A DNA stretch of 37,747 bases. Source: JANXQE01 sp035651635. GTDB lineage: Bacteria > Verrucomicrobiota > Verrucomicrobiia > Limisphaerales > UBA8199. The notes below the pieces were generated by a model. The model saw nothing but the letters and a program-made list of their open reading frames with translations, was not told the DNA's origin and searched no databases. Below are positions 7,323-16,355 of the stretch, one piece after another (the stretch's first letter is position 1; every line of letters starts with the position of its first letter). The stretch is taken from the NCBI GenBank assembly GCA_035651635.1, contig DASRFK010000013.1:1-37747 (forward strand), given 5' to 3'. The position numbers were made by a program, and so were the translations under genes.

Positions 7323-9935
7323 TCAGTGTGAGGGACCCGATTTCTGAAGTGAGGCTTGGAGCTTCAGCTTCGTTTCGGGGCTGAAGGGACCAGAGTCAAT
7401 CCATTGACGCGCGGTTGAGGGATCCTGCCCGGCCATGGTTTGAATCACGCGGGCCGCTGCAGTGTCCCGCGCGGTGGTGTCGCCAATACTGAGCGCCCAA
7501 TTCCAGGCATCTCGAGGAAATTGATCGGCAACCGCCAAGACCAGTGCTTCTGAGCTTTTGTCACGTTCCGGCCCGACGGGCAATGAGGCTACCCAATTGG
7601 CCGCACCATAGGCATCTTTGCTGGCCCAACCGGAAGCGATCGCCGCGGTGGCTGCATTCTGGGTGTCTCCTTGTGGCAGCGAGTTAGCCCATGTTATCGC
7701 CTGTGAAGGATCTTGGCCGGCCCAGGCTTGCGCAAGGGACGCCGCACCGTGACTTTGATCCGCAGGAGGCAGAAGGGATAATCTATTGACCCATGATTGC
7801 GGATTGGAAAGGGTGTCGGTTCTGAGGAAATTGAATGCGGTCTCGACAAGCGGGGTTTTAAGCCGGTCTGGAGCTACGGAAAAAAGCTGGTCGAATCTAT
7901 CCAGCATGGATCCGCCGTTAAAAAGACTGTTGGCCAGGTTTTGCACCTCGAGGTTTCCCTCGGGTGTGTTTGGCAAGTCGGGAACTAATTTGAGAGCAAA
8001 TATCGGGTCTTGCCATGCCGAGCCGTTCAGCACCTGACCTCTAAGCGAATTGATAACCTCACCATCCGGTTGGGTTTTGAGCCAATCCCATATGGGGCCG
8101 CGTTCGCCTGAGGAGTTGTTGAGTAGAGCACTGCCGATAGCTGGCAGGAGCACTTTGAGAGAGCCGTCCGCTGCATGCGCGCTAAGAAACCCAGCAGGAT
8201 CGGCGTTCAATTTGTCCGTGACCGCGCCAGCCAGCCCAAGCAGATCCTCGCTTCCCAGTCGACCGGGGTGACTGGCCAGCCAGGCCACGGTTCCATCAAA
8301 ATCTGCTTGTGCCGCTTCGGTAAGTACTCTTGCCCCGGTGGTGCTTGCAAAAAAGTTCTGTTTTCCCCCCTCTGGAACAATTCCTATAGCATCCAATGCC
8401 CCTGCCGGATCCACCGAGGCTTTGCCCACTAACGCACTTCGGAGAACTTCGTCACGATCTATCCCATCAGGCAATCCTTTAGCCCACAGGATGGTTGCCG
8501 CTAAGTCTGTTTTCCCCCACGTGCGTGCTACGCCCGCCAAAGCTTGGTCACGATTAGGTCCCGCCAGGGTCTCTGCGGCTGTGCGGGCTGAGTCCAAGCC
8601 CTGTTCAGCGACTACCGCGAATGCGTCGCGAACATTTGTATCCCAGTAATTATCCGGTTTGGGCAACAGGGCGGCGATTTCAGCCACCCTATCGGGAGCT
8701 GCTTGGGCGATATCCTTCAGGCAGACACAAGCGGTGCTTTGCCATTCCCCTCCTGAAGTCATCAGCCCATTCACGGCAGCCCGCGGGTCGCGGCTCAGCC
8801 ATTCCCTAAAGAACTGCTGGCGCTCGGCACTATTGTGGCCTTTTCCCATTAAGAAGGACAGACCGCCGCTAGGGTCGACCTGGGCCCATTCGGAAATTAG
8901 TGCCGAGCCCAAAGCTTGGCGCGAAAACGAATCCTTTAGCCCATGGATGGCTTTGTACAACTCAGGCATTGCCAACGCGTTCGTTCCGTACTTCTCATGG
9001 AGTGAACGCCACTCGACAACCAATTCACTATCCTCAGAACTTGGTGGGTTATCGGGAGTGGCCTTCGACACTCCAGCCTGCAACGCGGCGGGTGGCAAAG
9101 GAGCGGTCACAACAGCCCGCATTCTGTACCCTATTGGGATGCAGATGAGGGTGACGACCGCGGTGGTGAGCAAAAAACCTTTTGAAATAGTCATAGCACT
9201 GGTCAGAACGGGATTTATCGCGGAACCGGCGCTAGCAGCGCCGATGGAGCTTCCGGCACCAAATGCAGAACTGGCAATGGCAGAAGGCGCAGCCAAAGCT
9301 CCGATGGCTACGGCAACACTCATGGTAAAGACCGCTGAGGGCGTGGTTCGGGTCAGCACGGTTTCGATTACTCGCGAAAGTCTGGCACGACACATTTCGC
9401 GTCCGCGAGACAGACGCTGTTTCACGGCGTCTTCGCTGATTCCCAGCGCTTCTGCTACGGCGCGTACTGACTTGCCTTCGCGATAATAAAGAACCAGCGG
9501 CAAACGGTAGGTCTCGGGTAGCTTGGCTAATGACTCTCGAACAAGAGCGGCCTCTTCCTCGCTTACCGCAGTCTCGTCAGGGGTCGGCGAAGCGTCCAAT
9601 AAGATTAAATCCTCGCTTAATTCTTCATGGGACTTTCGAACCCGCAGGTGTCCTCTTGCCGCGTTGCGCGCGATCTGCCCAAGCCAAGCCCGAAGACATT
9701 CGGGATCACGAACGTCATGAATTTTTCTCCAGGCCGTGAGAAAAACCTCCTGACCAACATCCTCACTTGCCGCGAAGTCGCCCAATATCCCAAGCGCGAT
9801 ACCGCAAACCATTGCCTGGCAGCGAGCAACGATTTCAACAAAGGCACGCTTGTCCCCCCTTTGAGCGGCGCGCACCAACTCTGCGTCCGGGAAGCAATCG
9901 ATTTTCTCAGGATCTACTGGACTCTGCGCATTCAT
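7323..9935 (-). CDS. ECF sigma factor fused through a membrane segment to a repeat solenoid (module copy 2)
   Basis: This 870-aa protein has an ATG start at 9935. Sigma region 2 spans about residues 17-90 (GDKRAF, DVGQEVFLTAWRKI, RAWLGQIARN). Region 4 spans about 130-185 (LPETYRLPLVLYYREG, GISEDAVKQRLSRGR). Hydrophobic stretches lie at about 203-235 and 250-270 (GFLLTTAVVTLICIPIG). The rest is a repeat solenoid whose last units are the most regular: QAWAGQDPSQAITWANSLP, SGWASKDAYGAANWVASLP and MAGQDPSTARQWIDSGP. It matches copy 1 along its whole length. Only 118 bp separates it from a divergently transcribed ECF sigma gene at 10054, so one intergenic region probably serves both. The predicted role is a membrane-held transcription factor responding to an envelope signal; the target promoters are unknown. 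Confidence 0.88.
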   Translation of the reverse strand: MNAQSPVDPEKIDCFPDAELVRAAQRGDKRAFVEIVARCQAMVCGIALGILGDFAASEDVGQEVFLTAWRKIHDVRDPECLRAWLGQIARNAARGHLRVRKSHEELSEDLILLDASPTPDETAVSEEEAALVRESLAKLPETYRLPLVLYYREGKSVRAVAEALGISEDAVKQRLSRGREMCRARLSRVIETVLTRTTPSAVFTMSVAVAIGALAAPSAIASSAFGAGSSIGAASAGSAINPVLTSAMTISKGFLLTTAVVTLICIPIGYRMRAVVTAPLPPAALQAGVSKATPDNPPSSEDSELVVEWRSLHEKYGTNALAMPELYKAIHGLKDSFSRQALGSALISEWAQVDPSGGLSFLMGKGHNSAERQQFFREWLSRDPRAAVNGLMTSGGEWQSTACVCLKDIAQAAPDRVAEIAALLPKPDNYWDTNVRDAFAVVAEQGLDSARTAAETLAGPNRDQALAGVARTWGKTDLAATILWAKGLPDGIDRDEVLRSALVGKASVDPAGALDAIGIVPEGGKQNFFASTTGARVLTEAAQADFDGTVAWLASHPGRLGSEDLLGLAGAVTDKLNADPAGFLSAHAADGSLKVLLPAIGSALLNNSSGERGPIWDWLKTQPDGEVINSLRGQVLNGSAWQDPIFALKLVPDLPNTPEGNLEVQNLANSLFNGGSMLDRFDQLFSVAPDRLKTPLVETAFNFLRTDTLSNPQSWVNRLSLLPPADQSHGAASLAQAWAGQDPSQAITWANSLPQGDTQNAATAAIASGWASKDAYGAANWVASLPVGPERDKSSEALVLAVADQFPRDAWNWALSIGDTTARDTAAARVIQTMAGQDPSTARQWIDSGPFSPETKLKLQASLQKSGPSH

Positions 9936-10053
9936 CGATCATCAAACTTGAATTTAGCATCTGATAGAGTGATTCGATTTGCCTGAATCTGGTGACATTT
10001 ATCTTTTTAAATAATTCCTGTCACGTTTCACGTTCGAGAGGCATCGGCTTTAT

Positions 10054-10653
10054 GTGAGCACCCGACTCGAGGCCAATCCGGAGCTATTTACAGACGAAGA
10101 AGCAATGTGGCAGGTTCAAGCAAACGACGATCATGGAGCTTTCACCCGCCTCGTTCAGCGATGGGAAAGGCCTATTAAGCGTTTGTGTACGCAGGTGACT
10201 GGAGACGCTCACCTTGCTGAAGATCTGTGCCAGGAGGCGTTCACACGGGTGTTCACGAAACGCAAACAGTACCGACCTCGATCGAAATTCTCTACTTGGC
10301 TTTGGCGCATCGCGCTAAATCTCTGCTACAGCAAACTTCGGAGTGCACAATCGAGGTTGGATCGTCAGATTCAACCAAGGGAGGACATGGCCATAGAGAC
10401 TAATGAAATAGTTTCGGATCAACCGTCTCCTGAGCAACACCTGCTGACGACGGAGCAAACAAAACTGGTGGAGAATGCGCTTTCATGCTTACCGGAATCG
10501 TTGCGGTCGATCCTAATCTTGCGCTACTGCGAAGGAATGAAACTGCGAGAAGTGGCTAATGCTCTCCAAATTCCAGAAACGACAGCCGCCTCGCGGTGTG
10601 CAGTAGCGTTGGCCCGCATCTCAAGGCTTCTGGAAAATGATTTCGAGAATTAA
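10054..10653 (+). CDS. ECF-family RNA polymerase sigma factor, no visible anti-sigma partner
   Basis: This 199-aa protein is the usual length for a free ECF sigma factor. Region 2 includes DAHLAEDLCQEAFTRVF and KFSTWLWRIALNLCY. Region 4 includes LPESLRSILILRYCEGMKLREV and IPETTAASR. The start is GTG at 10054; the first ATG lies at codon 18, after sequence that aligns with the paralogue at 34698. It is a close paralogue of that sigma factor, sharing the TWLWRIALNLCY and LQIPETTAASR segments. That copy is followed by a zinc-binding anti-sigma gene and this one is not. The next gene, 123 nt downstream on the same strand, encodes a large secreted protein that could be a co-transcribed target. Confidence 0.92.
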   Translation: MSTRLEANPELFTDEEAMWQVQANDDHGAFTRLVQRWERPIKRLCTQVTGDAHLAEDLCQEAFTRVFTKRKQYRPRSKFSTWLWRIALNLCYSKLRSAQSRLDRQIQPREDMAIETNEIVSDQPSPEQHLLTTEQTKLVENALSCLPESLRSILILRYCEGMKLREVANALQIPETTAASRCAVALARISRLLENDFEN

Positions 10654-10776
10654 GCGGCTCGTCCCCACAACTGGAGTCGTTGAAATTCCCCATTGAGCCG
10701 TATCACGCTTACGAGCCGGCGGGCCAAATCGCGTCTAAAGATCCTGCGGCTGCTCGAATAATCCAACGTCTGTCCA

Positions 10777-13700
10777 ATGCTCACAATAAAATCTCGCGAA
10801 CAAGTGGTCGATCCTTTCCACGGTTCTTTGCTTGACGCTAAAACACGACATCGTGAACACACGATACCTGTGAAACCACCACCGCACGCGTCACCATGGA
10901 AACCGCTTGCTGGCACAAGGGATGGGGTTGCAGGCCGGCCCATTTGGCATGCGGTTTTGCTTTGCCTGATGGCGTTTGGACTCTTGATGCCGAACACGAT
11001 CTTTGCAACGGATTCGATTTGGGTGAACTCTGGAACGATCACTTTTCCGCCTCAGATTGACGCCAGCAATTTCGTTAATTCGGGCACAATCGACATCAAC
11101 TCGAGTTTGCCTTTTGAGACATCAAGTACTCGCAACTACACCAACTCCGGCACCATGATCTGCACCCCGGGCTGGATCTTTGATAACGCGGCCCCGAATA
11201 CTGGCATTCGGAAACCTGCAAACAGCTTTGTTAATCTGAACGAAGGCCTTATACAATCTCTCGACGCAGGTCTGTTTGGCTTTGGCGGGGTCAACGCTTC
11301 AAGTGCGAGTTACCTGTGGGTAAGCGCCTCAAATCTAGTTAACAAGGGCACCTTGAGCGTGGGTGGAAACGGGTGGCTACGGCTCGTGGGCACCAATGTA
11401 AATGTGGCGCGCAGCGCTCTCGAGGTCACCACACTTCAACCGATAGGCAGCGTAATCATCGGGCAAACTAACTTCTTGAATGATGTGGGCATTAACGATG
11501 TCTCGTGGGGCCAGACCAATGGGTTGACGTTAAATAGCGCCACCGTCTACAACGGCAATACTGCAACCACACCACCCCACCAGGTGCAGATTGGCCCTGG
11601 AGGACCCTTCGTCCTTGAATCATTCTCCATTAACCAGCCATTCGCATTCGGTTATTCAAATGCGACAGACCTCGCACCTTTAAGCCTCACAAACAGTGAC
11701 GGTTCGGTCACAAATATTCTCGTCCCGACGAATATAATCAAACAAGCGGTCTTCGTCAGCGTGAGTGACCCTTCCGTGCTTTCCGCGGCAGTCACGTTTT
11801 TCCCCAGCACGAGCATCGCAAACCCATTCCGAACCGTTTGCGTACAATTGGCTCTGGAGGCGACGAACGTCATCACCGGAACTCTCGATCAGACCAGTCT
11901 CTATTTTTTCGATACCCTTGCCTCCGAAACCAATCGCGGCTTAATGGTGGACCTTGGAGGCACAGCCCTTCCTCCTTTCCTTGATGAAAGGCCAGCTAAT
12001 TACGACTTGTCTCGCATAGATGATGGGCGCTTCGCGGCGGGAACTCCGGGTAACGTGAATCCAGATGGCCAATTTCTCTTCGATCCGGGAAACTTTACCA
12101 ATCCGATTGTAACGGCTGAATACGCCGGATACTCCGCTCGGGTCAACAATCTGGCTTCTGAACCATTAGCCAGCACCCCGGGCACGGTGACGAACTTCCC
12201 CGGGCGCATTCAGATTCTTGCTGACAATCTCGATTTTCGGAGTGCGAGGGTGAGAGGCGAGGGTGAGGTGGTCGTCCAAGCCAATCATCTCCTCTCGAGC
12301 AGCGGCGCGGCGGTGGACTGTGAAAACCTCAGTTACACTCTTGGCTCGACGAATGGCAGCCTGAATGTGAGCGGGCTTACCAAACCGAGTGTCCTCCGGC
12401 TGAAAGGAGACCTCCTTGCCTGGAGTGGGTTGTGGTCTAACCAAATGACCCTCATTTTTACGAACAACTTTGTTGTTACAAACATCGTCGACACCAACGG
12501 AGTGATCATTGGTACAAATGCTGTGCCCTCGCCTCTAACCAACACGGCGAGCATTGGCTTATGCGCTCTCATCCTTGACGGAGACGGTCTTGCCGCTCGT
12601 GTCCCGGTGGTAACCTGGGATTTAGTGACCCACAGCACAAATATCGTGATTAGCGACAGCCTCAGCGTTGTCCAAACCTTTTTGCTCGACGGTCAGAGCT
12701 TTACCCTGGACGGGAACCTCGCGTTGACGAGTACAGCACTCCAGACTGCCAGCGGCGGTAGTGCGACCACCGCCTTAAATAATTGGGTCTACACCAATGC
12801 ACCAGATTTGCTATTTTTCACGAACAACGGCACCCTGACGGTTCCGAGCGAGGCTCATTTTGGGGATGACCGCGCATTTCCTTACTCGGATTTCATCAAC
12901 ATCGGAACCCTTCGTGCCGGGAGCATTAACATTCGTAGCGGCCTTATCGAAAATGATGCATCCATATCCGCGACCGTTGGTCCTTTGAATTTCCACGGCG
13001 GTCTCGGCATCTTCCAAAATGATCAAACCGCTTCGGGTGGTGACATCGACTTTTTCTTCGATGTCCTAAAATTCAACAATGCTCAATTGGCGGCAATGGG
13101 AGCGTTGAACTTTGCCATAACCAACGCACTCTCTGATGCCGGTCCAACATCAAGCAACTCGTTTCAAATAAAGAACGGGTTCAATCTATTCCTCAAACCG
13201 GACATCGGCGATTTGTTAGGTACGACGTTTCAGGACGCACCCCCGAATTTTGTTGAAGTTGATCATGTTTGGGCCGGCGCGGACCGCGGTGCTAGTGCCG
13301 ACGGCTACTCTGACAACGCAGCCATTGGTCAACTCGTGCTGCAGGCGCAGAGCACAAATCCAAGCCAAGCGCCATTATTTTTCTTTGCTGGTGCTGGCGG
13401 CAAGAACGGCTTGTACGTGGATTTGTTGGATTTAACCGGCTTGGGCAGCAATTATTTGAACCTTATCGAAATCGATCCTAGCCTCACGATTTACTACGCG
13501 GCTGCCAGGCTGGGCTTCGTGACTCCTCCGAGTTCCAACGGCATCCCTCAGGAACCGGAGGAATTTCTCGACGGGCAGTTTGAGGGTCATCTTCGGTGGG
13601 TTAGCGCATTTGCTGGCCCAAATAGCTCCGTTGACGTAGTGACGAACGGCACGACCGTTTCCATTAACCGGGCTTTACGCTTCAGCAAAATCATCGACTC

Positions 13701-14004
13701 GAACGGGAACGGCCTACCCAATTTCTACGATCCTTTTCCTTTTGATTCTAATGCTTCACCTTTGGTCTTGACCGCCTCGGTGGCCCAGACGAACCAACCG
13801 GTTTCCGGGTCCTTGGCCGTTTCTTGGAACGCCGTGCCTGCAAAAACATATCAGCTCGAATTCGCAACCGATTTGGAGCGTCCGCTCTGGCAGCCTTTGG
13901 ACCGATACACCAATTCCGCTACGATAAACACTAGAGTTACCCTTTGGGATACCAATGCCCCAGCGGGCACACATCGTTTTTACCGACTCAAAATGACGCC
14001 CTGA
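10777..14004 (+). CDS. Large secreted surface protein with repetitive beta-rich body
   Basis: This is a 1075-aa protein. A hydrophobic leader at about residues 52-73 (AVLLCLMAFGLLMPNTIFA) probably is the signal peptide, preceded by an unusually long N-region of about 50 residues. A GTG at 10870 (codon 32) would shorten that region and is an alternative start. The early mature part repeats the phrase (V/T)NSGT(I/M) three or four times, as in autotransporter-like or polymorphic beta-helix proteins. The long middle is rich in Thr, Asn and Ser. The last 75 residues (SVAQTNQPVSG to FYRLKMTP) resemble the short beta domain common at the end of verrucomicrobial secreted proteins. The protein is probably exported and surface-associated. 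No catalytic residues are recognised. Confidence 0.8.
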   Translation: MLTIKSREQVVDPFHGSLLDAKTRHREHTIPVKPPPHASPWKPLAGTRDGVAGRPIWHAVLLCLMAFGLLMPNTIFATDSIWVNSGTITFPPQIDASNFVNSGTIDINSSLPFETSSTRNYTNSGTMICTPGWIFDNAAPNTGIRKPANSFVNLNEGLIQSLDAGLFGFGGVNASSASYLWVSASNLVNKGTLSVGGNGWLRLVGTNVNVARSALEVTTLQPIGSVIIGQTNFLNDVGINDVSWGQTNGLTLNSATVYNGNTATTPPHQVQIGPGGPFVLESFSINQPFAFGYSNATDLAPLSLTNSDGSVTNILVPTNIIKQAVFVSVSDPSVLSAAVTFFPSTSIANPFRTVCVQLALEATNVITGTLDQTSLYFFDTLASETNRGLMVDLGGTALPPFLDERPANYDLSRIDDGRFAAGTPGNVNPDGQFLFDPGNFTNPIVTAEYAGYSARVNNLASEPLASTPGTVTNFPGRIQILADNLDFRSARVRGEGEVVVQANHLLSSSGAAVDCENLSYTLGSTNGSLNVSGLTKPSVLRLKGDLLAWSGLWSNQMTLIFTNNFVVTNIVDTNGVIIGTNAVPSPLTNTASIGLCALILDGDGLAARVPVVTWDLVTHSTNIVISDSLSVVQTFLLDGQSFTLDGNLALTSTALQTASGGSATTALNNWVYTNAPDLLFFTNNGTLTVPSEAHFGDDRAFPYSDFINIGTLRAGSINIRSGLIENDASISATVGPLNFHGGLGIFQNDQTASGGDIDFFFDVLKFNNAQLAAMGALNFAITNALSDAGPTSSNSFQIKNGFNLFLKPDIGDLLGTTFQDAPPNFVEVDHVWAGADRGASADGYSDNAAIGQLVLQAQSTNPSQAPLFFFAGAGGKNGLYVDLLDLTGLGSNYLNLIEIDPSLTIYYAAARLGFVTPPSSNGIPQEPEEFLDGQFEGHLRWVSAFAGPNSSVDVVTNGTTVSINRALRFSKIIDSNGNGLPNFYDPFPFDSNASPLVLTASVAQTNQPVSGSLAVSWNAVPAKTYQLEFATDLERPLWQPLDRYTNSATINTRVTLWDTNAPAGTHRFYRLKMTP

Positions 14005-14057
14005 AGAGCTCTTGAGTGCTACCCTTACTCCGTTCATTGTCCTGGATCTCTTTAACA

Positions 14058-14083
14058 AGCCCGGCGATACAAAAAAGCGGGCT
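14058..14083 (+). terminator. Possible weak terminator after the large secreted protein gene
   Basis: Arms AGCCCG and CGGGCT enclose a 14-nt A-rich loop and are followed by ATTTG. The element lies 54 nt after the stop at 14004 and 70 nt before the next start. The stem is short, the loop is long and the T-tract is poor, so it may be incidental. Confidence 0.25.
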
Positions 14084-14153
14084 ATTTGCACGGATCGAAT
14101 TCCGAAAAGAATTGTCGGATTTTGCGCGCCAGTGGCGATCTTTATAAAAGAAC

Positions 14154-15797
14154 ATGACGGATTCGGAATTATTAGAGGCGTATTGTCTGAAAAGCTCAGA
14201 GGAAGCGTTCGCATTCCTCGTGCGTCGGCACTTGGATCTTGTCTACTCAACAGCTCTGCGACAGGTGAGATCGTCTGAAATGGCGCAGGATGTATCGCAA
14301 GCCGTGTTTACTGACCTGGCGCGCAAGGCTGCTCAGCTTAGGCCGGACACCTTCCTGCCGGCCTGGCTTTATCAAGTCACCCGCCGTACTGCTGTTGATT
14401 TGATGCGACGTGAATCACGCCGTCAATCTCGAGAGAAAAGGGCGTTGGAAATGACTGATGTGAACTCAGGTACTTCTGTTTGGTCGCAAATCGAACCGCT
14501 CTTGGATGAAGCGATCGAATCGTTGGGACAAAGGGACCGCGCCGCGGTGCTCTTGCGTTTTTTTCAAAACAAAAGCCTGCGGGAAGTGGGAGAAATCCTT
14601 GACCTCTCTGAGGATGGTGCGCAAAAGCGCGTCAGCCGGGCTATCGATCGCCTTAGGCACTTTTTAACCCGTAGGGGCGTACTGGTGGGGGCGAGCGGTT
14701 TAGCACTCACCCTAACCACGAATGTCGTGCATTCCGCTCCGGCCGGATTACACTTAACCATCAGCTCAGCATCGCTTATTTCAGGAGCTACCCTTCAGCA
14801 GGCGGCAACTACAGCAATCACCAAAACCATAGCTATGAATGCACTGCAAAAATCGATTGTGACACTTTCATTCGCGGCCGCGTTGGCTGTCGGAATTTAT
14901 GAAGCCCAACGCGCGGCACGGCTTCAGCTCCGAAATCATGAACTTGAGAGCTTGCAGGTGCCGTCGAAAACCCAGGCTGACATCTTGGGGAAAAACTTGT
15001 CAGACGCGACAGCCAAGCTGGATCAGGCCCAGCAGGAATTGGAGCAGTTGCGTCAGGAGACTTCTGAGCTTGCCCGGCTGCGCGGGCAAGTTGCTCGTCT
15101 TCAGAAGGACTCCCGGGAGCTCGCACGGCTCAAAGGCGGAGTCGCTCACGGTGATATTGACTCAACCGACACCGCCGCGGCCACCTGGATTGGCCGAGCC
15201 CAGGAATTGAAGCAAGCCTTTCAGCGAGCACCGGAAAAGCGGATTCCTGAGTTCCGGCTCTTGACCGAGCAAGATTGGCTGGATGCGGCGAAAGACAAAC
15301 TGGAAACAGAAGAGGATTACCGGCGCGCCATGAGCAGACTTCGGAGCACTGCGGAAGGCAAATTTGCCGATCTGATTCAGCCGGCCTTGTCGCAATATAT
15401 TCAGGCCAATGACGGCAAATTCCCTACGGACCTTTCAGCTCTCCAGGGGTATCTTAAAACGCCAATGGATCCCTCTATGCTGGAGCGTTATGGGGTTTTC
15501 CCCGCAAACGCGATTGCGGATGTCGGTCTTGGTGGGAAGTGGATTGTCACGGAGATTTCTCCCGTCGATGCCGAATTTGATTCGCGATTGATCCTTGGGC
15601 CCTCTGGTCGCGGAAGCACGAACTTTAAAAATAATCCGCTGGATGCCCTTACGCCAGCGCTACAAGCGTTTTCTGCAGCTAACGCAGGTCAGCAACCCAC
15701 TACTGTTTCGGAGTTGCTGCCATACATCAACACAGCGGACCAGCAGGAAGCACTTCAGAAATTGAGCCAAATGACTGCGTCAATCCATCCACAATAA
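14154..15797 (+). CDS. Membrane-tethered ECF sigma factor with coiled-coil tail
   Basis: This is a 547-aa protein. Sigma region 2 lies at about residues 5-80 (SEEAFAFLVRRHLDLVYSTALRQV, DVSQAVFTDLARKA, WLYQVTRRTAVDL). Region 4 lies at about 112-165 (RDRAAVLLRFFQNKSLREVGE, LSEDGAQKRVSRAIDRLR). A hydrophobic Ala/Ser/Thr-rich segment follows (about 172-205), and then a probable membrane helix (about 233-250, SIVTLSFAAALAVGIY). About 70 residues of strongly heptad-like coiled coil come next (ELESLQ through LEQLRQETSELARLR). The C-terminal domain of about 200 residues has two similar halves, each with an ALxAFxxAN/LSQYIQAND-type helix and a LSALxxYL segment. This fusion type is common in Verrucomicrobiota and is not related in its tail to the solenoid fusions upstream. 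The extracytoplasmic part is the likely sensor. No anti-sigma gene is adjacent. Confidence 0.9.
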   Translation: MTDSELLEAYCLKSSEEAFAFLVRRHLDLVYSTALRQVRSSEMAQDVSQAVFTDLARKAAQLRPDTFLPAWLYQVTRRTAVDLMRRESRRQSREKRALEMTDVNSGTSVWSQIEPLLDEAIESLGQRDRAAVLLRFFQNKSLREVGEILDLSEDGAQKRVSRAIDRLRHFLTRRGVLVGASGLALTLTTNVVHSAPAGLHLTISSASLISGATLQQAATTAITKTIAMNALQKSIVTLSFAAALAVGIYEAQRAARLQLRNHELESLQVPSKTQADILGKNLSDATAKLDQAQQELEQLRQETSELARLRGQVARLQKDSRELARLKGGVAHGDIDSTDTAAATWIGRAQELKQAFQRAPEKRIPEFRLLTEQDWLDAAKDKLETEEDYRRAMSRLRSTAEGKFADLIQPALSQYIQANDGKFPTDLSALQGYLKTPMDPSMLERYGVFPANAIADVGLGGKWIVTEISPVDAEFDSRLILGPSGRGSTNFKNNPLDALTPALQAFSAANAGQQPTTVSELLPYINTADQQEALQKLSQMTASIHPQ

Positions 15798-15879
15798 TCT
15801 TCTCTGAGAAATTGAGGGTGAAACCGCTGATTCGTTGAACGTTGAACAGTGGAAAGAATCCGTGACCTGGAGCCGCTCG

Positions 15880-16069
15880 CCTTGTGAGGCAACCGTGTTC
15901 CGATGATCACGGTATCACTGCCTCCAGGATCTGCGGCAATGGCCGGGTTGAAACGCCCCCACGCCGGCGTCTCACGACCGATGTCAACCTTCTCGCCAAG
16001 TTGAACCGTTAAAGATGCCGGTTCTGCGAACGTCGAGGCAGCCAGGATTAAAAACATGCAACCGCCCAA
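15880..16069 (-). pseudogene. Truncated N-terminal fragment of a secreted sialidase/BNR-like protein
   Basis: Reading from the ATG at 16069 gives a leader (MGGCMFLILAASTFA), then SLTVQLGEKVDIG and RFNPAIAADPGGSDTVIIGTR. The 'NPAIAADP' phrase is typical of the start of secreted BNR/sialidase-type propellers. After about 60 residues the composition stops looking like that family, and the frame runs to a stop at 15755 inside the 3' end of the neighbouring sigma gene. I therefore read it as a 5' remnant of a longer gene, next to the intact secreted propeller gene at 16356-17891 on the same strand. Apart from this fragment and the terminator at 16333, the 15798-16355 gap holds nothing I can support. 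Confidence 0.5.
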
Positions 16070-16332
16070 TCAGGCCTTAGCGACCGAATTGATTGCCTCA
16101 CTGTGGGCCATTTCCAGACAAGCAACGAGACCCTTTCCAAAGGCAAATGCAAGAAGTTCCTATCGCGTTTGCGAAGGGTGGAGTTCGGGACGGTGCGAAC
16201 ACAGGAAATTGCACCGGTTGTCGAATCATTTTAGTGATACGTGCGAGGTCGCGATTTCGACGAAATGAATTTTTAACCGATGTCAAAATGCCTCACAACA
16301 CGGTCAGGCCGAGCGACCTCACGTTCCGCTCT

Positions 16333-16352
16333 AAAACCGCTTTAACAAGCGG
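16333..16352 (-). terminator. Rho-independent terminator of the secreted propeller gene
   Basis: On the minus strand the sequence CCGCTT-GTTA-AAGCGG is followed directly by TTTTAG. This is a 6-bp stem with a 4-nt loop and a short T-tract, starting 4 nt beyond the stop codon at 16356. Position and form fit intrinsic termination. Confidence 0.7.
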
Positions 16353-16355
16353 CAA

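Noticed and set aside
6735..7331. 198-codon plus-strand ORF opposite the solenoid gene
   Set aside because: It is antisense to a paralogue-supported gene and is not protein-like.
8659..9486. 275-codon plus-strand ORF opposite the tethered sigma gene
   Set aside because: It is complementary to conserved sigma and membrane segments; the composition is that of a shadow frame.
508..9935. The WA-x-x-DP repeats as a DNA-level tandem repeat or CRISPR-like array
   Set aside because: The similarity is at the protein level only; units vary in length and DNA sequence, and there are no constant repeats with spacers.
9936..10053. GATTC/GAATC inverted repeat between the divergent sigma genes
   Set aside because: Five-base arms are too short to separate from chance, so it is not listed as an operator.
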